32,364 nt of DNA, taken from positions 1 through 32,364 of the IMG/VR virus record IMGVR_UViG_3300050139_000064. One strand, given 5' to 3'. Position 1 is the stretch's first letter. Each line of letters begins with the position of its first letter. Under the pieces are notes generated by a model, which had not been told where the DNA came from, searched no databases, and saw only the letters and a program-made list of their open reading frames with translations. Below are positions 7,918 through 15,492 of the stretch, piece by piece. A program made the translations under genes and the position numbers. The DNA comes from a virus.

Positions 7918-7947
7918 CTATGAAAACACTCTGGGGAATGTCTTCAT
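7918..7947 (-). CDS. Leader minicistron 1 (9 aa) upstream of scaffold
   Basis: ATG at 7947 opens MKTFPRVFS and stops at TAG 7918, within the AGGAGG of the next minicistron. Its own AGGAGG is at plus 7960-7965, 12 nt upstream. The codons overlap the 3' arm of the CTGGGGAA/TTCCCCAG hairpin, so ribosomes on this ORF would open that stem. It is very short and could be chance. Confidence 0.3.
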   Translation of the reverse strand: MKTFPRVFS

Positions 7948-7999
7948 ACGAGGGCGGAACCTCCTATAAAACAAACTTCCCCAGAAATCTGTTGACTAT

Positions 8000-8008
8000 A
8001 TTATACCA
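8000..8008 (-). promoter_or_regulatory. Extended -10 promoter before scaffold-capsid operon
   Basis: Minus strand TGGTATAAT within TGTGTGGTATAATATAG. It lies just after the stop of the 8015-8347 gene and about 195 bases before the scaffold start, separating the portal-side small genes from the capsid operon. It is one of the best matches of the recurrent promoter family. Confidence 0.65.
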
Positions 8009-8014
8009 CACAAG

Positions 8015-8347
8015 TTAATCTTTTTTAGAGAGAACGTGTATGACATTCATCATAAAGTGACCCCAGTGCTTGAGAGCCTTTGCAAATTGCACCTGGTCAA
8101 AGTCTGTACTATGAATGAGGGCCAGGTTATAAGCCTCGTTTATAACTGACGCGTTAAGAATCTCCCACAAGCGAGAGGAGTTTAGGTTTTCCGCTTCATC
8201 TCTAAGAACCGAGCGTAGGGTGGACTCTATTTCAGTCTTGCCAATATAAATTTTGCCCTTAACTACAGTGAAGACACTATCTTCTAGGCTACTGTAGCTT
8301 GGCGATTGGTCCTGGCTTTGCGAAGTCTGGGATTGGGGTTTCTTCAT
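8015..8347 (-). CDS. Hypothetical protein, helical, in portal-scaffold interval
   Basis: 110 aa. A Gln/Ser-rich N-terminus (residues 1-20) leads to a helical domain with LEDSVFTVVKGKIYIGKTEI and ALKHWGHFMMNVIHVLSKKD at the end. No signal peptide or known motif. It overlaps the 3' end of the preceding small gene by 59 nt. Position suggests a head-assembly accessory. Function unknown. Confidence 0.6.
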   Translation of the reverse strand: MKKPQSQTSQSQDQSPSYSSLEDSVFTVVKGKIYIGKTEIESTLRSVLRDEAENLNSSRLWEILNASVINEAYNLALIHSTDFDQVQFAKALKHWGHFMMNVIHVLSKKD

Positions 8348-8522
8348 CGGATTTAATTATTGACGCACTTGTTGTGTAATATTGAAGCGGTGCAGATGTA
8401 CCACTTGGCACAGATGTTGTTTCTGGCTCTGCTAATAACACCTCTAACATCCCCATAACGTAGTCAATACGAGGAGCGTCTTTCTTTAATTCTTCTTGTA
8501 TTTTCTTTAGTATTGGTTTCAT
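8289..8522 (-). CDS. Hypothetical small protein in head-gene cluster
   Basis: 77 aa from ATG at 8522 (MKPILKKIQEELKKDAPRID). A helical N-terminal half is followed by a Ser/Thr/Pro-rich, likely disordered tail. I prefer 8522 over 8537 because it leaves a 1-nt gap to the upstream stop and has the AATAATATG context common in this phage. Overlaps the next gene. Function unknown. Confidence 0.55.
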   Translation of the reverse strand: MKPILKKIQEELKKDAPRIDYVMGMLEVLLAEPETTSVPSGTSAPLQYYTTSASIIKSDEETPIPDFAKPGPIAKLQ

Positions 8523-8523
8523 A

Positions 8524-8946
8524 TTATTCAGAGACAATGTTCTCTATTTTAATCTCAGAAATAGGGTGCTTCATAAACTCATGGGCGCTGTATTGAGCAA
8601 GCGTATTCCCGAAACGTTCTAGTAACTTAGCCATTTCCTGGGCATTTTCTAGCTCCAACAAGCCAATCAAAGAAATAATGGCTGTCTTAATTTCTGAAGG
8701 CTGTTCTTTGTCCAGATTGATTTCCAAGTCTTTAATTAGAAGAGCTGCAACTTTCTTATCCAATTCGATCTTAACGAAGCCGGACAATGCACCAAGAACG
8801 GTCTGTGCATCGTATATACTCTTTTGGTCTTTCAAATAGGGAAACATTAACTTAACGAGAGTCTTCTCTCTGTTTATCTTCTCAATGTTCTTCAAGTCAG
8901 CAATTAGCTGGTCTTTGCTCTTATTTACTCTTTTTGGTTTTGGCAT
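8524..8946 (-). CDS. Hypothetical helical protein in head-gene cluster
   Basis: 140 aa from ATG at 8946 (MPKPKRVNKSKDQLIADLKN). Basic start, then leucine-rich helices (KTAIISLIGLLELENAQEMA) and an acidic end. An earlier ATG at 8991 would give a 44-nt longer overlap and an unlikely extension. It overlaps the upstream gene by 26 nt and is probably translationally coupled. No recognised domain. Possible assembly chaperone or second scaffold-like protein, by position only. Confidence 0.55.
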   Translation of the reverse strand: MPKPKRVNKSKDQLIADLKNIEKINREKTLVKLMFPYLKDQKSIYDAQTVLGALSGFVKIELDKKVAALLIKDLEINLDKEQPSEIKTAIISLIGLLELENAQEMAKLLERFGNTLAQYSAHEFMKHPISEIKIENIVSE

Positions 8947-9283
8947 CATCTGTTTCATTAACTGGTAAAACATCTTCCTCAATAGGGGCAACTGTCATAG
9001 AGCCCTCCTTACCAACTATCTCACCGAGTGGTGGATGTAATTCTGAGTGAACCTTGGCCAATGTTAACTCCCAAGCACGATGAAACGTCTCTGTTGAGCC
9101 AATATATGCAATCATCTTCTCTAGTGAGATTGCAGATAGGTCTGCTTCAGAATAACCATCGTTGACAACTCTCTGATCGACAATCTCCGTGATACCAGTT
9201 CGTGGTATATCAAAAGCCTTAATCAAAACTTCCTTGGTTTCCTTAGGTAAGTTTATCCAAACTTGTGGGTAAATTTTCTCCAT
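8921..9283 (-). CDS. Hypothetical protein downstream of portal
   Basis: 120 aa. Starts MEKIYPQVWINLPKETKEVL; the middle has helices including LSAISLEKMIAYIGSTETFH, and the end is Lys/Asp-rich (DDAKTKKSK). First gene after the portal, with its own promoter at 9343 overlapping the portal 3' end. No motif is recognised. Context suggests a virion-assembly role. Confidence 0.6.
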   Translation of the reverse strand: MEKIYPQVWINLPKETKEVLIKAFDIPRTGITEIVDQRVVNDGYSEADLSAISLEKMIAYIGSTETFHRAWELTLAKVHSELHPPLGEIVGKEGSMTVAPIEEDVLPVNETDDAKTKKSK

Positions 9284-9342
9284 ATTAAATTATTAGTTAT
9301 TAAAACATCCCAGATATCCCAGAAGAGAATATCTTACGATAT

Positions 9343-9351
9343 ATTATACCA
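9343..9351 (-). promoter_or_regulatory. Extended -10 promoter after portal
   Basis: Minus strand TGGTATAAT in AATTGTGGTATAATATATCG, immediately 3' of the portal stop at 9355, about 60 bases before the next ATG (9283). The flanking AATT.GTGGTATAATATA is shared with sites at 29957 and 32106. Confidence 0.65.
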
Positions 9352-9354
9352 CAA

Positions 9355-11409
9355 TTATTTCATTGCCATGTTCTGTAGAAGAGCCCTTCCCCCGCCCATA
9401 GGTGCATTTGGCTTTGCCATCGATCCTCCATTTGGCTGTTGTCCCGCCCCTGGTTGTAATGGTTGTCCATCTGGACCCATTTGTTGTGGTGGTGCTGGTG
9501 GTTTGACGTAATCCTTTGGGTCTCTGGCCGTCTTAGGGTTTGATGACATAAGTAAGTTGGTAAACAACTTTTCCTGGTCAGCCACTGACGACATTATGGC
9601 TCTATCGTAAGTTTCTAGATCAAATGCTCTCTCAAGTTCTGCTGAACGTGGGTTAAGAACGTCACTATCAATGGTGAACTTGTATTTATATTCTCTAAAG
9701 AGTGTTGGGTTTGCCTTCCACAATCGAAGATTAGACTTAGTTCCTCCTTGCTTTATGAGCAAAGCATAAGAGAGGTCGAGCTTCTCATCGTCTGTCATGG
9801 TCTCCGGAAGGTTAGCGTCAAATGATATCTTATTCATCTTTCCATTAGCTCCGGCATCCTTAGCGAAGAATGTCTTGTAGATTAATCCGCCCTCGCCGGT
9901 TGTTTTTTCAGCATCAGCAACTGTTGTGTACTGAAGGATGTCTGAGAGAAGTAGTTTTCCATAAGGAATGACGTGGCTGTTAGCCATAAATTTCATGGTA
10001 AGCCCCAATACCGTGGCTGCATTCTGCTCAATACGGCTGATTTCATAAGCGGTGCTTGGCATGCCTGGATTTTGCTGTCCGGCCTGTAGTGGGTCTTGGC
10101 TTGACTCGCTAAGAGACTTCTCGACTTGTTCCATGACTTTCATAGCTGTCACGATAGAATTTCCATCAACAGTGGAGACTTTCTTGATTTCCACGTCCTT
10201 ATCGCTGAAAGCGAGGTTAAGTCCTGGCACAATGACGTCCATACCTACCTTATCTGAGCCTGTGGTGACCGTAGGAGGGAAGAGGTTCAAGTAGTTGGCA
10301 TCGTTGATGATCTGGTACTGAGTGTTCAATAGCGAGCTTTCTGGTCCCAATGCGAAGATGAGCGACTTACCCGCAATGCACCTTTCATTGATTGGTAAAT
10401 AATAAAACGCATCAAATGGGTACTGGTGGTCCTGTCGTGGGTTTTGCTCATAGGGAGCGGTAAGAAGAACCCCATTAACAAGGATATCCTTGCTATCTGT
10501 GGACTTTCTCCATCTAATAACCTCCTCAACGTCGTATCTCCTCATATGAGGGTCGTACATCTGGTAGAAGCCCCTGTTGGCGTCGTCCATAACTATCTGA
10601 ATACCCGGTGTAACATATTGAAAGTTCTTTTTGTCTCCGTACTTAGCCTTGGCCTTGTCATAAGACATAATGCGACGAAGAATAATAAAGTCTTGGTCCT
10701 GACACTCCCTAGTATAGAAATCAGCGAAAAATACCTGATCGGTAGCTATTGGAATATGCTTGAAGCATGATTGGCTTTCGTCCAGGACTCTCTTGTATTT
10801 AGGTGTGCCGTCCTTGGTCTCTCCGTCCCTCTCGTTCCTGTAAGTCTCTGTGTATTCAGAGTACCCCCATGAAATAGGGCTGTAGAGAGAAGCAATCGTG
10901 CGGTACAAAGCCATGAACGGATAGTTTGCTTGTTCTCTGGCCCAATCAACTAAGAATGACATCACTTTGGCTGAGTCCTCTTGTTCTTCGTCTTGGTCGT
11001 CATATGCAAACACCTTAGGGACAAGTTGTCTGGCTGTCATGTGAGCTGTAATGCTGATGGCTTTGTTTCTCTGCACCGGTCGCATTGCTGTTGAGCGCCA
11101 TCCTCCTAGTCTGTCTTCCTCCATTGGGTTGCCATCGTTCTCTTGGTAGGTGTTAAAGGCCAACATATCAGTGATGTGTCTCTGGTAGAGAGAATAATCA
11201 TTGAATTCTGGTCTAGGTAGGTGCATTGTCTGCCATCCCATTCTAAAGTCTTCCAATATCTCATTTCGACATTGAGTTTCTAGTGGGGTAGGAACATAAG
11301 CACTCTTAACCGCCTTCGGGTCTTTCTTTAAATTAAAGGTAATAACCTTAGCACTATCTTTTTTATAGCGCCCTGTTTTTGGCTCTGTGACATCTGTAAT
11401 TATTGACAT
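9355..11409 (-). CDS. Portal protein
   Basis: 684 aa, a normal size for podovirus-type portals. It follows the terminase and precedes scaffold and MCP. Features fitting a portal: a helical N-terminal wing region (ETQCRNEILEDFRMGWQTMH), YCRTIASLYSPISWGYSEY-like membrane-free core segments, a central stretch GPESSLLNTQYQIINDANYL ahead of LFPPTVTTGSDKVGMDVIVP, a stem/crown helix ISRIEQNAATVLGLTMKFMA, and a Gly/Pro/Gln-rich C-terminus (PPAPPQQMGPDGQPLQPGAG) as in many portals. The portal forms the dodecameric DNA channel and docks TerL. The promoter at 11420 places the start codon at most a few bases from the likely RNA start, so the transcript may be near-leaderless. Confidence 0.8.
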   Translation of the reverse strand: MSIITDVTEPKTGRYKKDSAKVITFNLKKDPKAVKSAYVPTPLETQCRNEILEDFRMGWQTMHLPRPEFNDYSLYQRHITDMLAFNTYQENDGNPMEEDRLGGWRSTAMRPVQRNKAISITAHMTARQLVPKVFAYDDQDEEQEDSAKVMSFLVDWAREQANYPFMALYRTIASLYSPISWGYSEYTETYRNERDGETKDGTPKYKRVLDESQSCFKHIPIATDQVFFADFYTRECQDQDFIILRRIMSYDKAKAKYGDKKNFQYVTPGIQIVMDDANRGFYQMYDPHMRRYDVEEVIRWRKSTDSKDILVNGVLLTAPYEQNPRQDHQYPFDAFYYLPINERCIAGKSLIFALGPESSLLNTQYQIINDANYLNLFPPTVTTGSDKVGMDVIVPGLNLAFSDKDVEIKKVSTVDGNSIVTAMKVMEQVEKSLSESSQDPLQAGQQNPGMPSTAYEISRIEQNAATVLGLTMKFMANSHVIPYGKLLLSDILQYTTVADAEKTTGEGGLIYKTFFAKDAGANGKMNKISFDANLPETMTDDEKLDLSYALLIKQGGTKSNLRLWKANPTLFREYKYKFTIDSDVLNPRSAELERAFDLETYDRAIMSSVADQEKLFTNLLMSSNPKTARDPKDYVKPPAPPQQMGPDGQPLQPGAGQQPNGGSMAKPNAPMGGGRALLQNMAMK

Positions 11410-11419
11410 GATTGCTAAT

Positions 11420-11428
11420 ATTATACCA
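11420..11428 (-). promoter_or_regulatory. Extended -10 promoter immediately before portal
   Basis: Minus strand TGGTATAAT, 10 nt upstream of the portal ATG at 11409. With the usual ~7-nt spacing from -10 to the start of RNA, the leader would be about 3 nt, i.e. effectively leaderless. It overlaps the 3' end of the HExxH gene. Confidence 0.55.
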
Positions 11429-11789
11429 TATTAAAATGCTTATTAACTATTTGAGCTATGTGGTCTGTCAACCTTTCCCTTTCCATTTCGAGACTTTTCT
11501 TAGAGGGGAAATCCATCACCACAGCATAGAATGGGTCTGTTATTGTATGACAAAACTCATGAATCATTCTTCTCTCTGCGTCTTTTTTATCCTTAATCCA
11601 ATCATTTAATGATGCTTTGGAATAAAGAATTGTGATATCGAGGTAGGGATAATTAAACTTAGAAGCCAAGTAAGCGTCGCTGTCTTTATCTAGTTCAGAT
11701 TTAAGGTGATACTGCTCAATAAACAAAACCTTTTTATATTTATTATACATTTGCTCAATCCACTTTTTATATTGTTTTTCTTTTTTCAT
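11421..11789 (-). CDS. HExxH-motif putative zinc metalloprotein
   Basis: 122 aa. It contains RRMIHEFCHTI (residues ~72-82), an HExxH zinc-peptidase motif, followed about 25 residues later by LEMERERLTDHIAQ, which could give the third ligand. The N-terminus is Lys/Tyr-rich. It sits between TerL (4-nt ATGA overlap) and the portal. Possible roles are a prohead or head-maturation protease, or a SprT-like DNA-associated enzyme. The motif is clear; activity is inferred. Confidence 0.55.
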   Translation of the reverse strand: MKKEKQYKKWIEQMYNKYKKVLFIEQYHLKSELDKDSDAYLASKFNYPYLDITILYSKASLNDWIKDKKDAERRMIHEFCHTITDPFYAVVMDFPSKKSLEMERERLTDHIAQIVNKHFNMV

Positions 11790-13042
11790 GTAAATTTATT
11801 TAAATTAATCTTACTTCCACCATATGGTCTATGCTGTGTTCCGTAATGCACCTTCGGGGTGGTTGAGGAAGAAGTAAGGTCTGACATGATAACGTAACGC
11901 AGAGCGTCGAGTAGGTGGTCATTCTTCCCGATGGGGAGTTCCGTTGCATTTTTTTCTGGGGACCAGTCAGGATAAGCGTAGGATTCCAACTCTTGAATAA
12001 GGTTAATGCAGGACTTGTGAATAAATAGGCGGTTTGCTTTAAATGCGTCCCTTACATTCTGGATGCCATTAACTATGGAGTTCTTTCCCTTCTTGACATC
12101 CCTGAGATTAATGCCTTTTTTAGCCATGGCACTGATTGCGGACTGGTTCTCAGGATCTGGGAACACCTTATTGAATTTCATTGAGGCGACAGCATCAACA
12201 ACCTGCTCTTCCGTTTGCTCTGTTCTGTACCACTCATTGGAGACATAATATATGTTTTCCATATCTTTCTTGACTGTCACTATGGCCGTGGGATTCCTGT
12301 ATCCAAAGTCTACGCCCCCCAACGTTTCTACGACAAGCTCTGGAAGTTTTTCAATGAGGTGACGGTTACGGTCAAATTCCTTGTAAACTAGGCCTTCCAT
12401 CTTCCTGAAGTCCGCTAAATACTCTTGAGCAAACTTGTCGTCCGTCATTTCCTGTTTGGCCTTTTCTATTTCCTCAACAGGCATGTGAGGATTGTCGTAT
12501 GTCGTAAAGTGGAAGGATTTATAGTCGGAACCCTTGATTGGGTCGTTTTCCATATTATACAACTCGTAGAGCCAGTTAAACCCAGAAGGAGTTCCGATAA
12601 ACAAGACTTCTCCCTTGCGATCTGTTAGGGCTGGTCTAAGAACCTCCTGCCAACTAGTCCAGAAATCACGCATGTTGGAAATTTCGTCCAATACAAGCAT
12701 GTCATATTTTTGCCCTCTCATTGTTTCTACTGACTCCCAGCCGTGAAGAGAGATTTGAGAGGTATTACCAAATCTATTCTTGATAGTAATCTCCAAACGA
12801 GACTCATTAACGTTCTCAGAGAGTTGAGCACAGACTTTCTTTAATTCAGCCCACGCAATATCACGCGCCTGGGCGAACGTTGGTGCCATATAAGTAATAC
12901 GCCCATCATCTGTAGCAACAGCTTTGGCGAACATTTCCCATGCAGACAAAGTCGTTTTCCCGAATCTTCTTCCAGCCACAACAACGCGGTAACGATGTCT
13001 GTCCGTTGCAATGGCACTCTGTGCTGGGGTCAGTTTCATCAT
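11786..13042 (-). CDS. terL: Terminase large subunit
   Basis: 418 aa, the DNA-packaging motor. ATPase domain: Walker A GRRFGKTT at residues 24-31, Walker B MLVLDEIS near 117, coupling segment EVLFIGTPSG near 150. RNase H-like nuclease domain: GVDFGYRNP near 243, FPDPENQSA near 297, and the final acidic site KNDHLLDALRYVI near 374. All three nuclease Asp residues are visible. The start is ATGATG at 13042, overlapping the HNH stop by 4 nt; downstream it overlaps the HExxH gene. Order TerL then portal is standard. Confidence 0.95.
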   Translation of the reverse strand: MMKLTPAQSAIATDRHRYRVVVAGRRFGKTTLSAWEMFAKAVATDDGRITYMAPTFAQARDIAWAELKKVCAQLSENVNESRLEITIKNRFGNTSQISLHGWESVETMRGQKYDMLVLDEISNMRDFWTSWQEVLRPALTDRKGEVLFIGTPSGFNWLYELYNMENDPIKGSDYKSFHFTTYDNPHMPVEEIEKAKQEMTDDKFAQEYLADFRKMEGLVYKEFDRNRHLIEKLPELVVETLGGVDFGYRNPTAIVTVKKDMENIYYVSNEWYRTEQTEEQVVDAVASMKFNKVFPDPENQSAISAMAKKGINLRDVKKGKNSIVNGIQNVRDAFKANRLFIHKSCINLIQELESYAYPDWSPEKNATELPIGKNDHLLDALRYVIMSDLTSSSTTPKVHYGTQHRPYGGSKINLNKFT

Positions 13043-13578
13043 AACTCTAGATGGTTAATGATTCTTTTAAGGTGAAATAGGAACTCTTCGACTGGGTGGT
13101 TCAATTTCATATAATTACAAACCTTGCAACAAGGAACTGAATTCTTCTTGGTATATCCAACAGATGAATCTATTCTATCAATACCTAGAGGATTAGGAAA
13201 ACCACAATAAACACAGGGTTCCTGTATAAAAGCCTCAAATTCTTCTCTTGTAAATTCAAAATCCCAGTTTTTATGCTTTGCCCTTTCGTAGTACCGGTGG
13301 TACTGCTTCATTATGGGATGACCCTGTTTCCATTTCTTGGCTCTTTCTATACAGGATTTACTATTTTTAGAATACCATTCGTTAAAGACCTCTGTTATAT
13401 GGTCAGCTTTTTCTGTTCTCCTTACCTTGTCGTACTCAGACTTTCTTTTTCTGACTTCTGGCTTGGCCCAGTACTTAATAAACGACTCTCTTGCCTTATC
13501 TTTATTGTTTAAATACCACAAATGAGCACGTTGACGCGCCTCTTCTTTCTGTTCATCATTAAGTTGTTTCCTCACCAT
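13039..13578 (-). CDS. Free-standing HNH endonuclease next to TerL
   Basis: 179 aa from ATG at 13578 (MVRKQLNDEQKEEARQRAHL). The C-terminal half holds the HNH/zinc signature: PCVYCGFPNPLGIDRIDSSV, then CCKVCNYMKLNH, two CxxC pairs around the ID-R-ID core. The N-terminal half is Lys/Arg-rich and helical, as in DNA-binding arms of homing nucleases. It overlaps terL by ATGA, so it is embedded in the packaging operon. HNH proteins beside TerL can assist cos cleavage; it may equally be a selfish homing enzyme. A longer start at 13632 would overlap the small basic gene and is less likely. Confidence 0.75.
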   Translation of the reverse strand: MVRKQLNDEQKEEARQRAHLWYLNNKDKARESFIKYWAKPEVRKRKSEYDKVRRTEKADHITEVFNEWYSKNSKSCIERAKKWKQGHPIMKQYHRYYERAKHKNWDFEFTREEFEAFIQEPCVYCGFPNPLGIDRIDSSVGYTKKNSVPCCKVCNYMKLNHPVEEFLFHLKRIINHLEL

Positions 13579-13588
13579 AACTTGAGAG

Positions 13589-13690
13589 TTACTTCTTCTT
13601 AGCAGCAACACCCTTAGCCTTAAGTTCGGCATTAGTAACTTGTGCCTTACCCTTGTTTTCAGCTTGAACGAGCTTTTTTACGCCTGACAT
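13589..13690 (-). CDS. Small basic protein, 33 aa, first gene of packaging operon
   Basis: ATG at 13690 opens MSGVKKLVQAENKGKAQVTN and ends with AAKKK at TAA 13589. It is very Lys/Ala-rich. The extended -10 promoter at 13721 lies about 30 bases upstream, and the HNH ORF follows after 10 nt, so it is the leading cistron. Possible DNA-binding tail or leader peptide. No family is recognised. Confidence 0.55.
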   Translation of the reverse strand: MSGVKKLVQAENKGKAQVTNAELKAKGVAAKKK

Positions 13691-13720
13691 TGATTTAAAT
13701 ATTAATTAGTAACTGTAAGT

Positions 13721-13729
13721 ATTATAACA
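13721..13729 (-). promoter_or_regulatory. Extended -10 promoter of the terminase operon
   Basis: Minus strand TGTTATAAT in GATGTGTTATAATACTTAC. It is followed by an AT-rich leader to the small basic gene. No clear -35; consistent with the extended -10 class seen elsewhere in this genome. Confidence 0.65.
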
Positions 13730-13740
13730 CATCTAGACTT

Positions 13741-14130
13741 GAATGAATGGTTTGCATAGCTAAGTCGAGCATAAATGAATGTTTAACATTAAATAATGGT
13801 TTGCATCACTTGTCAAATGTCAAAATTGGGAAAAATCTGGCAAGCCAGTATCTATATATGTCTCGCGCTTTAAAAACTGGGGTCTGCCCCACCCCCCGCC
13901 TTGTGTATATATTCATAGTCAAAGTCAATCATAGTTAATGTCATACATATGTATGTATGTCAATAGATAAAGGCTCACATTGTACCCATATATGCATACA
14001 TCAATGGCTAACATATGGCTATATAGAGCCATTAATTAATGCTAAACATAGCTTAATGACCGCAAATGGTTATTGTGCGACGCGTGTTTTATAGGGCTAT
14101 ATAGAGCCATAAACTAATGGCTAACATTAT
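13741..14130. repeat. Gene-poor spacer with palindromes and short repeats
   Basis: About 390 bases between the TerS-like and packaging genes. It holds two copies of the stem-loop ATGGCTATATAGAGCCAT (14015-14032; second copy with G for AT at its start, 14094-14110), stem GGCT/AGCC. The word ATGGTTTGCAT occurs twice (13746 and 13795 regions), TGGCTAACAT twice (about 14004 and 14118), and there is a CATACATATGTATG palindrome near 13952. No convincing gene is seen. It could be a protein-binding packaging (pac/cos) or control region, given its place between TerS and TerL. Confidence 0.5.
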
Positions 14131-14490
14131 CTATTGACTATTTTCAATAAGTGTTGCGTCTGCTTTTACGGGTAAATTATGCTTCTGGATCAATTCTAAG
14201 GGTAAGAATATTAAAGGGTTGCCGTCTTTGCCGGATATCTCCATGCCTTGCACAGATTTGCCATAGGAACGATCGAGAAGCTCCTTAATGGCCATCATAT
14301 CGCCATCTAAGGCCTTAGCATATAAAACCTCATACAATGGCAATAAACGCTTTGTGGTCTGTTCTGTTATCCATTTTCTCGCTTCTTGTGCCGTTAGTGT
14401 ATGACTAGCAACGGATCCAAGCGGACGACCGCCAAGCAAGCCATTAATTTTCGCCTGCTCCTTTCTTTTATCAACTTTTATGTTTTCCAT
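14131..14490 (-). CDS. Putative small terminase subunit or TerS-like phage protein
   Basis: 119 aa. Basic N-terminus with GLLGGRPLGSVASHT (residues 17-31), helical EARKWITEQTTKRLLPLYEV, then KALDGDMMAIKELLDRSYGK (55-75) and an EISGKDG segment. This 'GGRP ... GD..AIKE..DR..GK..Q..E' pattern occurs in phage proteins encoded beside terminases and often called small terminase subunits. It is separated from TerL by a repeat-rich spacer, a small gene and an HNH gene. Role inferred: DNA recognition for packaging. Alternative: a transcriptional regulator. Confidence 0.5.
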   Translation of the reverse strand: MENIKVDKRKEQAKINGLLGGRPLGSVASHTLTAQEARKWITEQTTKRLLPLYEVLYAKALDGDMMAIKELLDRSYGKSVQGMEISGKDGNPLIFLPLELIQKHNLPVKADATLIENSQ

Positions 14491-14505
14491 TTGTTTATGC
14501 TAAAC

Positions 14506-14511
14506 ATTATA
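14506..14511 (-). promoter_or_regulatory. -10 promoter element of the TerS-like gene
   Basis: Minus strand TTGTATAATG, a perfect TATAAT 15 nt before the ATG at 14490, giving a leader of about 8 nt. A TG lies directly 5' of the hexamer. Confidence 0.5.
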
Positions 14512-15032
14512 CAATAAAAAACCAAAAAACCTAAAATAACCTATTAAAGCAATAAACACACATTATATTTATGTCAATACCATTTTTACACCTCTTTTGC
14601 TTACGATAATATCAAAGCTTGTTAAAGCTTGTTTATGTATATACATTTAACATTTAATAAGCTTTTATATGGCTCAACCACAACGAGGGTAAAACCCCCA
14701 AAATGGGGATTTTTAACCCGTTCGTTTTTTGAAGAAAAACACACTTTAAAGCTTGTTTTTCTCGATAAATAACATTTAATAAGCTTTTATGTGGCTCAAC
14801 CACAATGACCACCTATTGACAAAACCCTTATCCACAGTTATAACATTAATAATTGCTTGCGATAACTTGCGATAAGCATAAACTATAAACAGAACATAAG
14901 AACGCAATAGACTGGAAGCAATGGGGATAACACGCAAAGCAAGTCAAAGCCTCCGGCCGAGATAGCCACGCTCAACCTTGTTTCTGGTCTATTGTGTCCT
15001 TATGCTCAACATTAAAAGATAATAAACACCAA
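14512..15032. other. Candidate replication origin / divergent control region
   Basis: AT-rich intergenic DNA between leftward virion genes and rightward early genes. Seen: (i) a 38-nt direct repeat AACATTTAATAAGCTTTTAT... at 14649-14686 and 14771-14808, two mismatches; (ii) AAGCTT at five places (about 14617-14782), three preceded by AAAGCTTG; (iii) a perfect DnaA-box consensus TTATCCACA at 14828-14836; (iv) tandem CTTGCGATA at 14856-14864 and 14866-14874, with a near copy CTTACGATA at 14600-14608; (v) AAACCCCCAAAATGGGGATTTTT hairpin near 14692-14714. Iteron-like repeats, a DnaA box and AT-richness at a transcription divergence are the usual marks of an origin. No gene is seen here. Confidence 0.5.
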
Positions 15033-15326
15033 ATGTATAAAACCCATCCCCAAACAGCCGAGCTAATCCACAACAGCAAAGCAAAGCAAGCTAAACGCCT
15101 CCGTACGCTTCTCTTTGTGTTACTAGCATTCAGTGCCTTGATCTTTGGCGGTACACGCTTAATCAAAGAGCATGCTCAGCAATTCCGTGATCAAATCAAA
15201 ATTCAACAGCTAAACGACGAATATGCTAGACGTCAAGAGATGATCAAAACAAACGTGGTAAGCGAACGAGCAACACGCACCCTCAACCAAATCAAAGCCT
15301 TAACCGCTAACTATAATAATAACTAA
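15033..15326 (+). CDS. Small single-pass membrane protein with coiled coil
   Basis: 97 aa from ATG at 15033 (MYKTHPQTAELIHNSKAKQA). One transmembrane helix RTLLFVLLAFSALIFGGT (about residues 24-41) after a basic cytoplasmic stretch, then a charged coiled coil (QQLNDEYARRQEMIKTNVVS). A GTG start at 14994 is possible but less likely. First rightward gene after the origin-like region. Function unknown; could be an early membrane effector or replication-anchoring protein. Confidence 0.55.
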   Translation: MYKTHPQTAELIHNSKAKQAKRLRTLLFVLLAFSALIFGGTRLIKEHAQQFRDQIKIQQLNDEYARRQEMIKTNVVSERATRTLNQIKALTANYNNN

Positions 15327-15327
15327 T

Positions 15328-15492
15328 ATGCTAATCACCTCAAACCCTCACGCTCCACTCTCTCTCCGCTACCGAGCAACATACAAAACCTATTTTGTAG
15401 CCTATGGCCGAACCCATGCCGAAGCTATAAACAACTGCCTCAACCAAATGCAAGCCAAACGAGAGCAAGCCTTACAAATGCTAAACGCCTAG
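15328..15492 (+). CDS. Hypothetical 54-aa protein
   Basis: ATG at 15328, one base after the previous stop, in the AATATG context common here. Reads MLITSNPHAPLSLRYRATYK, then TYFVAYGRTHAEAINNCLNQ and a helical end to TAG 15490. The middle resembles small phage proteins with a beta hairpin then helix (as in 'Y.v.a.s..eAi...l..m'). No function assigned. Confidence 0.5.
   Translation: MLITSNPHAPLSLRYRATYKTYFVAYGRTHAEAINNCLNQMQAKREQALQMLNA

Larger units (their letters stand above)
7803..7999 (-). promoter_or_regulatory. Structured 5' leader of the scaffold-capsid operon
   Basis: Between the promoter at 8000 and the scaffold ATG lies a leader with several hairpins on the leftward RNA: CTGGGGAA ... 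TTCCCCAG (plus 7929-7936 and 7978-7984 region), CATAGG ... CCTATG around 7901-7922, the near-palindrome AGGCGTTCGAATGCCT (7878-7893), and ATCGC ... GCGAT around the guide TTCG loop (7813-7840). Two strong AGGAGG sites are included, each followed by a short ORF. This suggests post-transcriptional control of capsid gene expression. Stems are seen by eye only. Confidence 0.5.

Noticed and set aside
13747-13938. 63-codon rightward ORF in the repeat-rich spacer
   Set aside because: No ribosome site, odd composition and overlap with promoter and repeats. Looks like chance.
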